Shown here: positions 1 through 7,057 of the stretch, one piece after another
Numbering within the stretch: the stretch's first letter is position 1
Layout: each line of letters opens with the position of its first letter
Program-made: the position numbers and the translations under genes
The notes under the pieces: generated by a model
What the model was told of the DNA's origin: nothing
What the model saw: the letters and a program-made list of their open reading frames with translations, nothing else
Databases searched by the model: none
Source: an uncultured Alphaproteobacteria bacterium
GTDB lineage: Bacteria; Pseudomonadota; Alphaproteobacteria; Rickettsiales; Midichloriaceae
Reading direction: 5' to 3'
NCBI GenBank assembly: GCA_903860855.1
Contig: CAIOSF010000120.1
Coordinates: 1 to 7,724, forward strand
Length of the DNA stretch: 7,724 bases

Positions 1-58
1 CACCATAATCAATTGCAATGTGCAAATCGGTGATATCTAAATCACCCACCAAGACCAT
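1..58 (-). CDS. Start of an unidentified gene, truncated by the window edge
   Basis: Only the first 19 codons are visible. They begin at an ATG (58-56) and read MVLVGDLDITDLHIAIDYG, open to the edge. Nineteen residues are too few to identify a family, so no function is proposed. The case for a gene rests on the ribosome-binding site just upstream (73-65, 6-nt spacing), which pairs almost completely with the 16S anti-Shine-Dalgarno sequence, and on the position 19 nt after the sdhE stop codon on the same strand, typical of operon spacing. The same frame is closed upstream by a TGA inside the end of sdhE, so this is not simply a read-through tail of sdhE. In many alphaproteobacteria mfd lies beside sdhE, but these residues do not look like Mfd to me. 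Confidence 0.45.
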   Translation of the reverse strand, partial: MVLVGDLDITDLHIAIDYG

Positions 59-64
59 AGCGTC

Positions 65-73
65 ATCACCCCC
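65..73 (-). promoter_or_regulatory. Strong ribosome-binding site for the gene starting at 58
   Basis: On the minus strand this reads GGGGGTGAT, which differs from the ideal GGAGGTGAT by one purine change that can still wobble-pair. It ends 6 nt before the ATG at 58-56. It is better than any other ribosome-binding site I see in the window and is the main reason for calling the truncated downstream gene. A competing ATG at 66-64 overlaps this element and leads only to a nine-codon frame, so it was not chosen. Confidence 0.45.
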
Positions 74-77
74 AATA

Positions 78-416
78 TCATATCAAAAATACGGCACTAC
101 AAGAGCCCTTGATCGCCTCGATCACCTTATAGACTTCCTCACTAACCTCTATATTCAAGTCAACGATCTCACCACATACAATGATAGATTCGCCGTCAAG
201 TTTTAATGATGGGCGAATATTGAGACGCCCCAGTATCGCATCATATAGTAACAAGTCATCCATCGCAAGAACATCGACATAGGCCAAAAGCTCACCGTGA
301 CCAAGAGAATCAAGGCAATGCTCGGCAAAATAGCCCAGTATGATATCCAGCTCCTTACACCCACGATTCTTGCTGCGGTGCATCAACATCTTTCTTAGTT
401 CCGTTTCCTTGATCAT
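78..416 (-). CDS. sdhE: Succinate dehydrogenase assembly factor SdhE (flavinator, SDHAF2/YgfY family)
   Basis: This small soluble protein family helps attach FAD covalently to the flavoprotein subunit of succinate dehydrogenase. The 112-residue product carries the diagnostic RGxxE motif (R18-G19-C-K-E22) followed by LD, then the expected helical stretch with FAEHCLDSL and LLAYVDVLAMDDLLLYDAILG (in two overlapping pieces, about residues 30-62). E. coli SdhE is 88 residues. The extra length here lies after the conserved helices, about residues 64-92, before a final helix near SEEVYKVIEAIKG. The ATG at 416-414 has a GGAG (425-422) 5 nt upstream and puts RGxxE at the usual distance from the N terminus. 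The gene begins 34 nt after the stop of the large cysteine-rich gene, so co-transcription is possible, but the function is unrelated to secretion. No clear terminator or promoter is visible between them. Family assignment is from remembered motifs. Confidence 0.85.
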   Translation of the reverse strand: MIKETELRKMLMHRSKNRGCKELDIILGYFAEHCLDSLGHGELLAYVDVLAMDDLLLYDAILGRLNIRPSLKLDGESIIVCGEIVDLNIEVSEEVYKVIEAIKGSCSAVFLI

Positions 417-450
417 TTTTTCTCCATCTCATTCATCTATCTGTATATGG

Positions 451-3180
451 CTAAGGTGATGGTTGTTGAGCACTAGGATCGCAGGCGGTATACTGAGTGG
501 CCCCTCGACTATTCTTATCAGTAGCAGGAATACACGAGATCTCCATCTTGCTGCCACTTGTAGTATCAAGAACAGGCACCAACTTATATACCCCCCCTAT
601 ACACTTGGCTTGTGGCTGCAATTTAGGGCAGGCTATATACTCTTTAAATGCTTGTAAATTAGTGCTACTAGCAATATTTGATTTAGTAAGATAATTACCA
701 TTTTGCGTCATAGCATTATCAAAGTCGTTTTTAGCAGATGCCAAATTTTTCTTAACAGTATCCTCATCAATATTATGATCTGCAGCATACTTCTTGATAT
801 CAATCTTACTCTCATCAAATGTATAATTATAACCATAAGTAAAGTTATTTGCGCATGTCCCATTGGTTGGATTATTCTCATCATTATCGATCACTGTACC
901 GGCTGGCCATGCAGCATTGCCTAAATTTGGCACAGGATAATTTGAAGTAATCCTCCCATTTGGAGAGTTTCCTGGATTATACCCTGTAATGCCATTAAAG
1001 ATATCATCTGTGGCAGCACAGGTTTTAGGCATTGGACTACAGATCAAAGATGGAGTTAGAGCGCTCGATACACTGTCATCGCTAGCCTTATTCTTCTTAC
1101 CAGTAATAAAATCCCAATTTAAGTTGGTGCTATAAAAACAAATTTGGTCGCGCATTACCGTACTGCTCGGGCCGCTGTACACGCCAGGGCAAACTAATTG
1201 AGTTAGCACGGGATCTCCACCGTTGCATACCTGACATGAACAGCATGAATCATTTGCAACAGGAATATAATTGTCGTTCTGAGGACATAGATATTCGTCA
1301 GGGCTTTGGCCAGAACCTGCACAATTACAGTACTTATTATCACGATTAGTGACACTGCCATTTGACGAAGTGGATGATATATAGGCTACAGCCCCCGATT
1401 CAGTATACGAAGCTATTCTATACTGAGAGCAATTGGACAACTTGGGTGCAACAGATGGATCTGATGAAGGAGGTGGTGGTACGATTATAGCATATTGAGG
1501 AGAAAGATTGCTTATATTAGGAATTATAGCGGATAGTTTAATATTATATTGATTCATAGTGGCGGAATCCTTGATATATTGAGCCAAGTAATTCACTTTA
1601 GGTTTAGGAGGCTTTGCTTGATAATTGGCCGATTTCACGCACATATTCGAATTAGCATCTATAGTCTTAAATAGTACGTACTCTCTGATCGCTTGGGTAC
1701 CAACATTGAGAGGATGATAACTAGCAGTAATGCCAGGATCTGCTCCATATACAGATAAATCAATACCATAATCTGCGACAGAAACATTAACACCACTATT
1801 CAAGGTACATCCCTTGGCCTTGCCATTATCACTTCTGTTATTATCTGAACCTAGTTTAATATTTTCTAATAAATTACATTCAGCAAACGTACTGAGATTA
1901 CTAGCCTTGTAGAGAGAATAGTTGCTTGCAATCATTATATCATCAGTACCATCCTTGCCTATAGTCTCTCCCTTTTTGGCCCCAGATACAACTAAGGGCA
2001 CAATGCTCTGATACATAGAACCATCATTAGCGATGAAGGTACGATAGCCGGACATGAATACGGCATTAGAACCCTGCTCGACCCCAGGCCTATCAATACA
2101 ACCAAGAACATCAGCTTGATCTGGTATATCCTCTTGCTGCGGGACCCCATTGAGGTTGCCAGCCTTATAAGCACAGATCTGATCTGGATGGCTTAGGTTT
2201 ATGGATGGACAATAATAAACAGCCTCTCCCTGAAAACTTCTACAAGTCTGAGATGATTGCCCTTTCCCAAAATCATACTCAAGCGTTATGACTTGATTAT
2301 CTGTATCCCTTATCAACTGCACTGCCGGGCTATCGAAAGTACTTCCTATGCCACTAAACCATGATGTCATATCTCCTTTTGGCTGGACTACAACTGGAGA
2401 TGATGATCCTATGATCACTCTATTAAACGTTGGTGGACCAGGAAGTAATGGCTCAGGCACACAGCCTACCGGCCTAAGATCGCCACTTGAGAAGACCCCA
2501 GCAAATCCCGATGGCACAACGAAGCCGCAGATAAATGCTGTTGCATTCACATCAGTTCCATACGAAGTACCATAATAATGCGCTGGTTTGTCCCCATTTA
2601 TGTTCACCCTATATACACAGCCAGATGACCAACCATTTATATATTGACTGCAGTCTAACTTGTCTTTCGAGTTGTATGTTGGTATGTTCTTACCACCAGC
2701 AAAAGTATGAGAATCACCTCCAGGAAAATCATACAGACAGTTGTCGCTAGCAAAGTACCATGGAGCATAACAAGCTGACATATAAATTCTATACTGCATA
2801 TTAAACGGATCATTGCCCACAGCCATGATTTTACCGCGAGTAATTGGGTAATCATACATGGGATCGCCGTTACAGTCCTTACCATCTTGCGCCCCCCATT
2901 CAGAACATCGTTTACTACTTTTGCTAGCGTAAGCGTTACTACCATGGGTCAGATTCAAGACAATTAACGATATGATCACAAATAAACAGACGATTGCATT
3001 AAGCAAGATAGATGAAGGTTTGTCGTCGCAAATAGATTCTGACACAAGTTCAAAATGATTAGATCTTGGTTCAGAATGACTTGTACCACTTCCAGAATGC
3101 AATGTTATTGGGAGCTTCCATTCTACCCAGTTTTTTGAACCTGTGCAGCGGATAGTGCTAAAGTCAAAAAATCTTCTCAC
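451..3180 (-). CDS. Large cysteine-rich, single-anchor extracytoplasmic protein coupled to virB4-like gene; possibly VirB6-ectodomain related
   Basis: I do not recognise this 909-residue protein as a named family. About 56 polar N-terminal residues precede one strongly hydrophobic segment (about 57-77). This is followed by an AYA-S sequence at 84-86 that could be a cleavage site, although the long N-terminal tail favours an anchor. I see no second clear membrane helix; 213-230 is only moderately hydrophobic. The remainder is rich in Ser, Asn, Gly, Tyr and Pro and holds 32 of the 35 cysteines, which suggests disulfides outside the cytoplasm. Proline-rich linkers at 523-528 and 568-571 divide it into an N-terminal part, a Cys-dense middle (618-664) and a C-terminal part with a likely helical stretch at 789-850. 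The motif RPVGCVPEPLLPGPPTF (236-252) recalls Gly-Cys/Pro-rich motifs in Rickettsiales VirB6-family ectodomains; this is from memory and unverified. The start is GTG (3180-3178), overlapping the upstream stop as GTGA, with GAGG 7 nt before it. The next in-frame Met would remove the anchor. Confidence 0.8.
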   Translation of the reverse strand: MRRFFDFSTIRCTGSKNWVEWKLPITLHSGSGTSHSEPRSNHFELVSESICDDKPSSILLNAIVCLFVIISLIVLNLTHGSNAYASKSSKRCSEWGAQDGKDCNGDPMYDYPITRGKIMAVGNDPFNMQYRIYMSACYAPWYFASDNCLYDFPGGDSHTFAGGKNIPTYNSKDKLDCSQYINGWSSGCVYRVNINGDKPAHYYGTSYGTDVNATAFICGFVVPSGFAGVFSSGDLRPVGCVPEPLLPGPPTFNRVIIGSSSPVVVQPKGDMTSWFSGIGSTFDSPAVQLIRDTDNQVITLEYDFGKGQSSQTCRSFQGEAVYYCPSINLSHPDQICAYKAGNLNGVPQQEDIPDQADVLGCIDRPGVEQGSNAVFMSGYRTFIANDGSMYQSIVPLVVSGAKKGETIGKDGTDDIMIASNYSLYKASNLSTFAECNLLENIKLGSDNNRSDNGKAKGCTLNSGVNVSVADYGIDLSVYGADPGITASYHPLNVGTQAIREYVLFKTIDANSNMCVKSANYQAKPPKPKVNYLAQYIKDSATMNQYNIKLSAIIPNISNLSPQYAIIVPPPPSSDPSVAPKLSNCSQYRIASYTESGAVAYISSTSSNGSVTNRDNKYCNCAGSGQSPDEYLCPQNDNYIPVANDSCCSCQVCNGGDPVLTQLVCPGVYSGPSSTVMRDQICFYSTNLNWDFITGKKNKASDDSVSSALTPSLICSPMPKTCAATDDIFNGITGYNPGNSPNGRITSNYPVPNLGNAAWPAGTVIDNDENNPTNGTCANNFTYGYNYTFDESKIDIKKYAADHNIDEDTVKKNLASAKNDFDNAMTQNGNYLTKSNIASSTNLQAFKEYIACPKLQPQAKCIGGVYKLVPVLDTTSGSKMEISCIPATDKNSRGATQYTACDPSAQQPSP

Positions 3181-5396
3181 AAATCAACCTCTAATATGTC
3201 TTTGTCCTCACTAAGACAAAACGATGCTGAGACCGATGCATCGTCTTGTTTTAGCAAAAATATACGCCTGCTCTTGTCATAAATCTTGATTCTATGAAAT
3301 TCTAGATCAGTCAGTTCAAACAGCTTTTTATAGCTTTTATCAGCAAACCTATCAGATAAAAAGAATTTAGTTGCTATTTGCTGTAATAAGTTCGGTAAAT
3401 TTTTCTGCTCGAAAAAGCGATCCTTCTGACAAAGAGAAAATATTATAATACAATTATTTTTATAAGCTTGCTGAAGAAGATCATTGACTTCATCCTGATC
3501 AAGGTCAAGCAAATGGTCAGCATGCTGTACTATGATGATAGCTGGCATACCATCTAAAAACTTAAGTATATTTCTCAGTAACATACTGGCGTATAATAAC
3601 TGGTATTGAGGAGAGATCTTTGAAAAATCCACGTTTAGCATCCCCTGCCAATTTTTAAGCTTAGTGACCGAGTTGGACGACATGGCTATGATATAGTCCT
3701 GAGATTCTGTAAATTCCTTCACATGCTCTACCGACGTTCTATTGCTTATTTTATCATCAGCTAACAGACTCTCAATATAAGCAGACCTATCCTCTGCCAT
3801 ATGAAGATTCAAAAGTAAATCCCGAATGTTAGTCTGCTTCAGAAGCTCTACATCACCAAACAAGGCCTTAGCAAGAAGGTTCAGCCATTCTTCTTTCGAC
3901 AAGAAGTTTTTAGGATCAAAGACGTCAAAGCTGATTTGACTATTGCTGATCATAACATCAACGTGCCCACCTCCCACCATGCTAATGAAATTCTTGTTCT
4001 GACCTCTAGGATCAAGAACTATAATGCGCGGATGGTTACGGAGCGACTGCACCATGAGAAAGCGAATTAAAATCTCGGGTTTAGACTCTAAGGGAGCAAT
4101 AATTAACGTATGACCATTACCAGAACGATTATGAAAGTTAAAGTAGTAAGGAATATTGGAAATATTACGAAATATGCAAATCGCTTCCCCCCATCTGCTA
4201 CCATTATAGCAACCAATATTTCTATGATGGATTGAGGTAAAGATACCAGCTTTTTCCAATAAGTTATACCTCTCTCTTTCTAGATATCGCGAATTTCCAG
4301 GTAATATTGCCCAAATTGCCGCTGGCATATAAAAATCTTCTCTGACTACAACTATTCCCTCATTTTTCAAAAGTGAGCTAATATTTTGTAGCTGCATTTG
4401 AAAAACCTCAAATTCTGCTGCATGAACTAATATCGATAGCTGCTGCTTACAATACACTTTATCATCTGTTAATTGCTCTAGACCAAGACTAATGCTCATA
4501 TCTTCTGCTCCGGCAGCCTTGCATATATCTTTATAACTTTGCCATGTCTTGACAGCTAATGAAGTAATCGCAGGATAAATTGTTTCGCTTATGATTATAT
4601 ACTGATCTACATTGAGGATATTATCACAGACCTCTAAAGACAAGTCATAGGGGTATTTTAAAGTAAATAAGGCAGCATAGCGTTCTTTTTGCTGCTTCTG
4701 ATTTGTGATTTTTGTATAATTAAAGCCATAAGATATCAATAGGTCACTTTCTAATTGTTTAGATGAATCACAAACATCTACCTCAATTTCTTTTCTACGT
4801 AAGTATATGAGTCTGTAGTAGAACGATAGGGGATCAGAGACATATTTCTCGTCCTCTTGCCTCTTTCTAATGCGCAGTACGTACCCACCGAAAGATTTTA
4901 GCTCTTCTGATATAGAGTCGGCAACTTGCGTCAATACGGCTTCTGCTTCTTGCAAATAGGAGTTGGATTTCTTGCAGATAAAACTATAGATGGCAGAGCT
5001 GATTATACCGATCTTAGACCTTATACCCTTATGCACGATAGTTATAAACATACTATTAACTAGCTGTTTGTCCCATCTATGCATATTATTCCAGTCAGTA
5101 TCTATTTTTTGAACTACCGGTGATAAAAAAGATCCACTCAAAGCTATACTTGTTCTATCTCTGATGACATGAAGATAAGCAGAAAAATCCTTACTCCCCA
5201 AATGCTTCTTTAAGGATGATCTGATTGCGTCCCGGATATTGACGCTATTGGAACGACTACTATCGCTTCGCGCAAAACCATCGAGGTGGATGATCTGAAG
5301 CAACTCTCCATTCTTAGTTAAAAGAGTGCGAAGATTATAATGGCATGCTACCGGAATATGTTCTGAGTATGAAACTCTTTTGCCCTTATCTGACAA
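3177..5396 (-). CDS. virB4: VirB4-like T4SS protein with degenerate ATPase motifs (second-copy VirB4 type)
   Basis: VirB4 proteins are inner-membrane-associated ATPases that power type IV secretion and pilus assembly. This 739-residue product is slightly shorter than typical VirB4 (about 800) and follows the family from end to end. An EHIPVACHY segment lies near residues 12-20, and the late core block QQIATKFFLSD (672-682) and the C-terminal block ELTDLEF...DKSRRIFLLKQ (694-716) are clearly VirB4. The nucleotide site is not conserved. Where GHTLIIGPTGSGKT is expected, residues 428-441 read GHTLIIAPLESKPE, losing the Walker A lysine, threonine and glycines. Where LDEAW is expected, residues 623-627 read VQHAD, losing the Walker B Asp and Glu. 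Gln657, in the position of the conserved ATQ motif, may be kept. The frame is intact, so it is a pseudo-enzyme rather than an obvious pseudogene. Rickettsiales are known to carry a second, divergent VirB4. The start is TTG (5396-5394), the first usable codon after an in-frame TAG; no good ribosome-binding site sits before it, so the exact start is uncertain. Confidence 0.88.
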   Translation of the reverse strand: MSDKGKRVSYSEHIPVACHYNLRTLLTKNGELLQIIHLDGFARSDSSRSNSVNIRDAIRSSLKKHLGSKDFSAYLHVIRDRTSIALSGSFLSPVVQKIDTDWNNMHRWDKQLVNSMFITIVHKGIRSKIGIISSAIYSFICKKSNSYLQEAEAVLTQVADSISEELKSFGGYVLRIRKRQEDEKYVSDPLSFYYRLIYLRRKEIEVDVCDSSKQLESDLLISYGFNYTKITNQKQQKERYAALFTLKYPYDLSLEVCDNILNVDQYIIISETIYPAITSLAVKTWQSYKDICKAAGAEDMSISLGLEQLTDDKVYCKQQLSILVHAAEFEVFQMQLQNISSLLKNEGIVVVREDFYMPAAIWAILPGNSRYLERERYNLLEKAGIFTSIHHRNIGCYNGSRWGEAICIFRNISNIPYYFNFHNRSGNGHTLIIAPLESKPEILIRFLMVQSLRNHPRIIVLDPRGQNKNFISMVGGGHVDVMISNSQISFDVFDPKNFLSKEEWLNLLAKALFGDVELLKQTNIRDLLLNLHMAEDRSAYIESLLADDKISNRTSVEHVKEFTESQDYIIAMSSNSVTKLKNWQGMLNVDFSKISPQYQLLYASMLLRNILKFLDGMPAIIIVQHADHLLDLDQDEVNDLLQQAYKNNCIIIFSLCQKDRFFEQKNLPNLLQQIATKFFLSDRFADKSYKKLFELTDLEFHRIKIYDKSRRIFLLKQDDASVSASFCLSEDKDILEVDL
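3188..3191 (-). promoter_or_regulatory. Ribosome-binding site fixing the GTG start of the cysteine-rich gene
   Basis: GAGG on the minus strand lies inside the last codons of the virB4-like gene, 7 nt before the GTG at 3180-3178. With the 4-nt GTGA stop/start overlap, it indicates translational coupling of the two genes and supports the non-ATG start over any internal Met. Confidence 0.6.
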
Positions 5397-5441
5397 GTCG
5401 CTATCTAATAACTTTTTCTTCTAGAGGTTACTATAAGGTTT

Positions 5442-5459
5442 TATAAGTGGCAACTTATA
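5442..5459. repeat. Inverted repeat, 7-bp arms, upstream of the virB4-like gene
   Basis: TATAAGT (5442-5448) and ACTTATA (5453-5459) are perfect inverted copies around a 4-nt spacer. It lies 46 nt upstream of the TTG start and overlaps the -10 hexamer of the candidate promoter. It could be an operator or a weak RNA hairpin. No T-run follows on either strand, so it is not a convincing terminator. Confidence 0.4.
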
Positions 5460-5480
5460 CCGGTTCCCCAACCATATCAA
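5454..5480 (-). promoter_or_regulatory. Candidate sigma-70-type promoter for the virB4-like gene and its partner
   Basis: On the minus strand TTGATA (5480-5475, 5 of 6 to the -35 consensus) is followed after 15 nt by TATAAG (5459-5454, 5 of 6 to the -10 consensus). The spacing is short of the ideal 17 nt and the region is AT-rich, so chance matches are likely. Initiation near 5447 would leave a leader of about 50 nt. It would let this gene pair be transcribed apart from the upstream type I secretion genes. Confidence 0.3.
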
Positions 5481-5505
5481 AAACCCCATTTGCAACACTA
5501 ATTAG

Positions 5506-5518
5506 GTGATAATATCAC
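5506..5518. repeat. Short perfect palindrome GTGATAATATCAC in the intergenic gap
   Basis: Two 6-nt arms (GTGATA and TATCAC) surround a single central base. It sits 26 nt upstream of the candidate -35 box and 82 nt after the stop of the fusion-protein gene. Its form suits a dimeric regulator site, but a palindrome of this size can arise by chance in AT-rich DNA. Confidence 0.25.
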
Positions 5519-5526
5519 GAAATGAA

Positions 5527-5552
5527 TCTAGAATGACGGTGCTGGTTCTAGA
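5527..5552. repeat. Inverted repeat TCTAGAA / TTCTAGA, possible remnant of a dispersed repeat or weak terminator
   Basis: TCTAGAA (5527-5533) and TTCTAGA (5546-5552) are perfect inverted copies with a 12-nt spacer, located about 50-75 nt after the stop codon of the HlyD-family gene. On the minus strand the hairpin is followed by TTCATTTCG, too weak a U-tract for a good Rho-independent terminator. The surrounding AATGAC and CGGGAT elements resemble small palindromic repeats common in Rickettsiales intergenic DNA; that is only an impression. Confidence 0.35.
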
Positions 5553-5600
5553 GAACGGGATTTATATTTATATCTTATCCTACCATGCGAGCTGCTCATT

Positions 5601-7037
5601 CTACTGCTCTTTAAATGCCTTATGGAAACTATCAGTGATAGGACTTATCAGATACTGTAGGAATGTTCTGGTTCCCTTGATCAGATAAACGGTAACTGGC
5701 ATACCCGGATAAAGTTTCACCTCGGTATTTAGTCGCTGAATTTCCTCGTTATCTAGCTTAACTCTGGCGAGATAATATTCAGTGATAGGCCCCCTATCAC
5801 CCATGGCAATAGGCCTATCACTCATTACCCTATCAGCTGATACATAGGTAACCTCTCCATCAAGTCTAGGCACCAGTCTTTGTTTATATGGATTAAGCGT
5901 GACCTTCACCTTGGTCCCAACATGAATATTGTTTATATCCTGCCCCTGCACGTAGGCCTCAACGATTAAGTCATCGGTTTGAGGAACAATTTCCAGAATT
6001 TTATCCCCACTACGGACTACACCTCCAACTGTGTGGTGCTGCAGGGCCGTTACGATTCCTGCTGTTGGAGCTTTTATGATTGTACGTTCTAAAGTATCGA
6101 GCACAGCTTGATACTTTGCCTGGTATTCCAACAAAGCTGCATGATTTGTTTTGTATTCTTCGGAGATTCTGTGAATATTATCATTCTCAGTATTCAATAT
6201 GTTAATCTTATTCTCCTCTATTGCCTGGTTAGCTGCTGATATTATGGATTTAATCCTTACAAGTTCTGATTCAATACTTTGATAGGTCTTGCGTTCATCA
6301 AAAAGTTGTACTTTTGTGACCAAACCTTTTGCAAATAATGCTTCTATACCAGCCAACCTCTCCTTCGACATGGCATATTGAGAAAGCATTGTTTTAAGTT
6401 GAGACTCAGAAACCTTGATCTCTTCCTGCTTTTGCACTATTTGCTGATTTAAAATATTGACCCTACCTTCTATCAATTTACGCCTAGTTTCGAAAAGATG
6501 CTGTTGATTTGCTATCAATCTCTGCACTTCTTGATCATTCCGATCAAGAAGCTCGTTACTAAAATCTATTTTATCATCCCCCCTTTCTTCAGCTATTAAT
6601 CTCTGTTCTGATACAATCGCTGTGCGTAAATGAGACAAGGTGCCTTCAACTCCAAATTTAGCATTAGATGGATTAAGAACGACAAGATCTTGGCCTTGCA
6701 CAACCTCATCTCCGTCATTTACTAATATCTTCTCAATCACACCTCCCTCATAGTGCTGGACAATCTGACGGTTCCCACTCAATACAACATGGCCAGTTGC
6801 TATGGTCGCGCTGTCAAGTGGAGCTGTTCCTCCCCATACCACGAATATACCAAGAGTTGTAGCAAGAACAATTAAAGCAAATCGCACCGCTGGATATATC
6901 TGTTTCTTTAAATCAGCTTCGATCTTGACACGATAGCGAGCTTCATCTGGATCCTGAGCCAGCATAAAGTGCTTCACTTCTTCGTAAAATTTTTTGATTG
7001 ATTTTATATCTATTAGTTTGCTATTTTTGTTGGTCAT
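5601..7037 (-). CDS. HlyD/PrtE/AprE-family type I secretion membrane fusion protein
   Basis: This periplasmic adaptor links an inner-membrane ABC exporter to an outer-membrane TolC-like channel in type I secretion. The 478-residue product has the full family layout: a cytoplasmic N-terminal tail of about 47 residues, one membrane helix (about 50-69), and a first lipoyl half-motif around HYEGGVIEKI and NDGDEVVQGQ (95-116). A long coiled-coil hairpin follows (about 130-318), then the second lipoyl half near IKAPTAGIVTALQ (321-333). A beta-barrel domain ends in the HlyD signature LYPGMPVTVYLIKGTRTFLQ (442-461, one residue short at each block) and YLISP. Length is normal for PrtE/AprE. The ATG at 7037-7035 has GGAG (7049-7046) 8 nt upstream. 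It starts 20 nt after the ABC gene's stop, so the two are surely an operon. Rickettsia AprE, which works with AprD and TolC, is the likely counterpart; the cargo is not visible here. Confidence 0.93.
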   Translation of the reverse strand: MTNKNSKLIDIKSIKKFYEEVKHFMLAQDPDEARYRVKIEADLKKQIYPAVRFALIVLATTLGIFVVWGGTAPLDSATIATGHVVLSGNRQIVQHYEGGVIEKILVNDGDEVVQGQDLVVLNPSNAKFGVEGTLSHLRTAIVSEQRLIAEERGDDKIDFSNELLDRNDQEVQRLIANQQHLFETRRKLIEGRVNILNQQIVQKQEEIKVSESQLKTMLSQYAMSKERLAGIEALFAKGLVTKVQLFDERKTYQSIESELVRIKSIISAANQAIEENKINILNTENDNIHRISEEYKTNHAALLEYQAKYQAVLDTLERTIIKAPTAGIVTALQHHTVGGVVRSGDKILEIVPQTDDLIVEAYVQGQDINNIHVGTKVKVTLNPYKQRLVPRLDGEVTYVSADRVMSDRPIAMGDRGPITEYYLARVKLDNEEIQRLNTEVKLYPGMPVTVYLIKGTRTFLQYLISPITDSFHKAFKEQ

Positions 7038-7057
7038 CTTATATTCTCCATTCTCCT

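Noticed and set aside
1..206. Plus-strand 62-codon frame at the left edge
   Set aside because: It is antisense to sdhE and the truncated gene start, and sdhE is supported by its RGxxE motif and ribosome-binding site.
1992..2174. Minus-strand 60-codon frame within the cysteine-rich gene
   Set aside because: It overlaps the long coding frame in another phase and has no supporting signal.
2348..2945. Open frames of 71-96 codons on both strands inside the cysteine-rich gene
   Set aside because: They are out-of-frame shadows of the 909-codon gene without ribosome-binding sites or recognisable features.
451..3180. Identifying the 909-residue protein as VirB6 itself
   Set aside because: VirB6 proteins have a block of five or more membrane helices; only one clear helix is present here.
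3177..5396. Calling the virB4-like gene a pseudogene
   Set aside because: Catalytic motifs are lost, but 739 codons remain open, the C-terminal family blocks are well conserved, and it is coupled to an intact downstream gene. A pseudo-enzyme fits better than decay.
5506..5688. Plus-strand 60-codon frame spanning the intergenic gap
   Set aside because: It runs antisense into the end of the HlyD-family gene, its start lies in the palindrome, and the product has no recognisable features.
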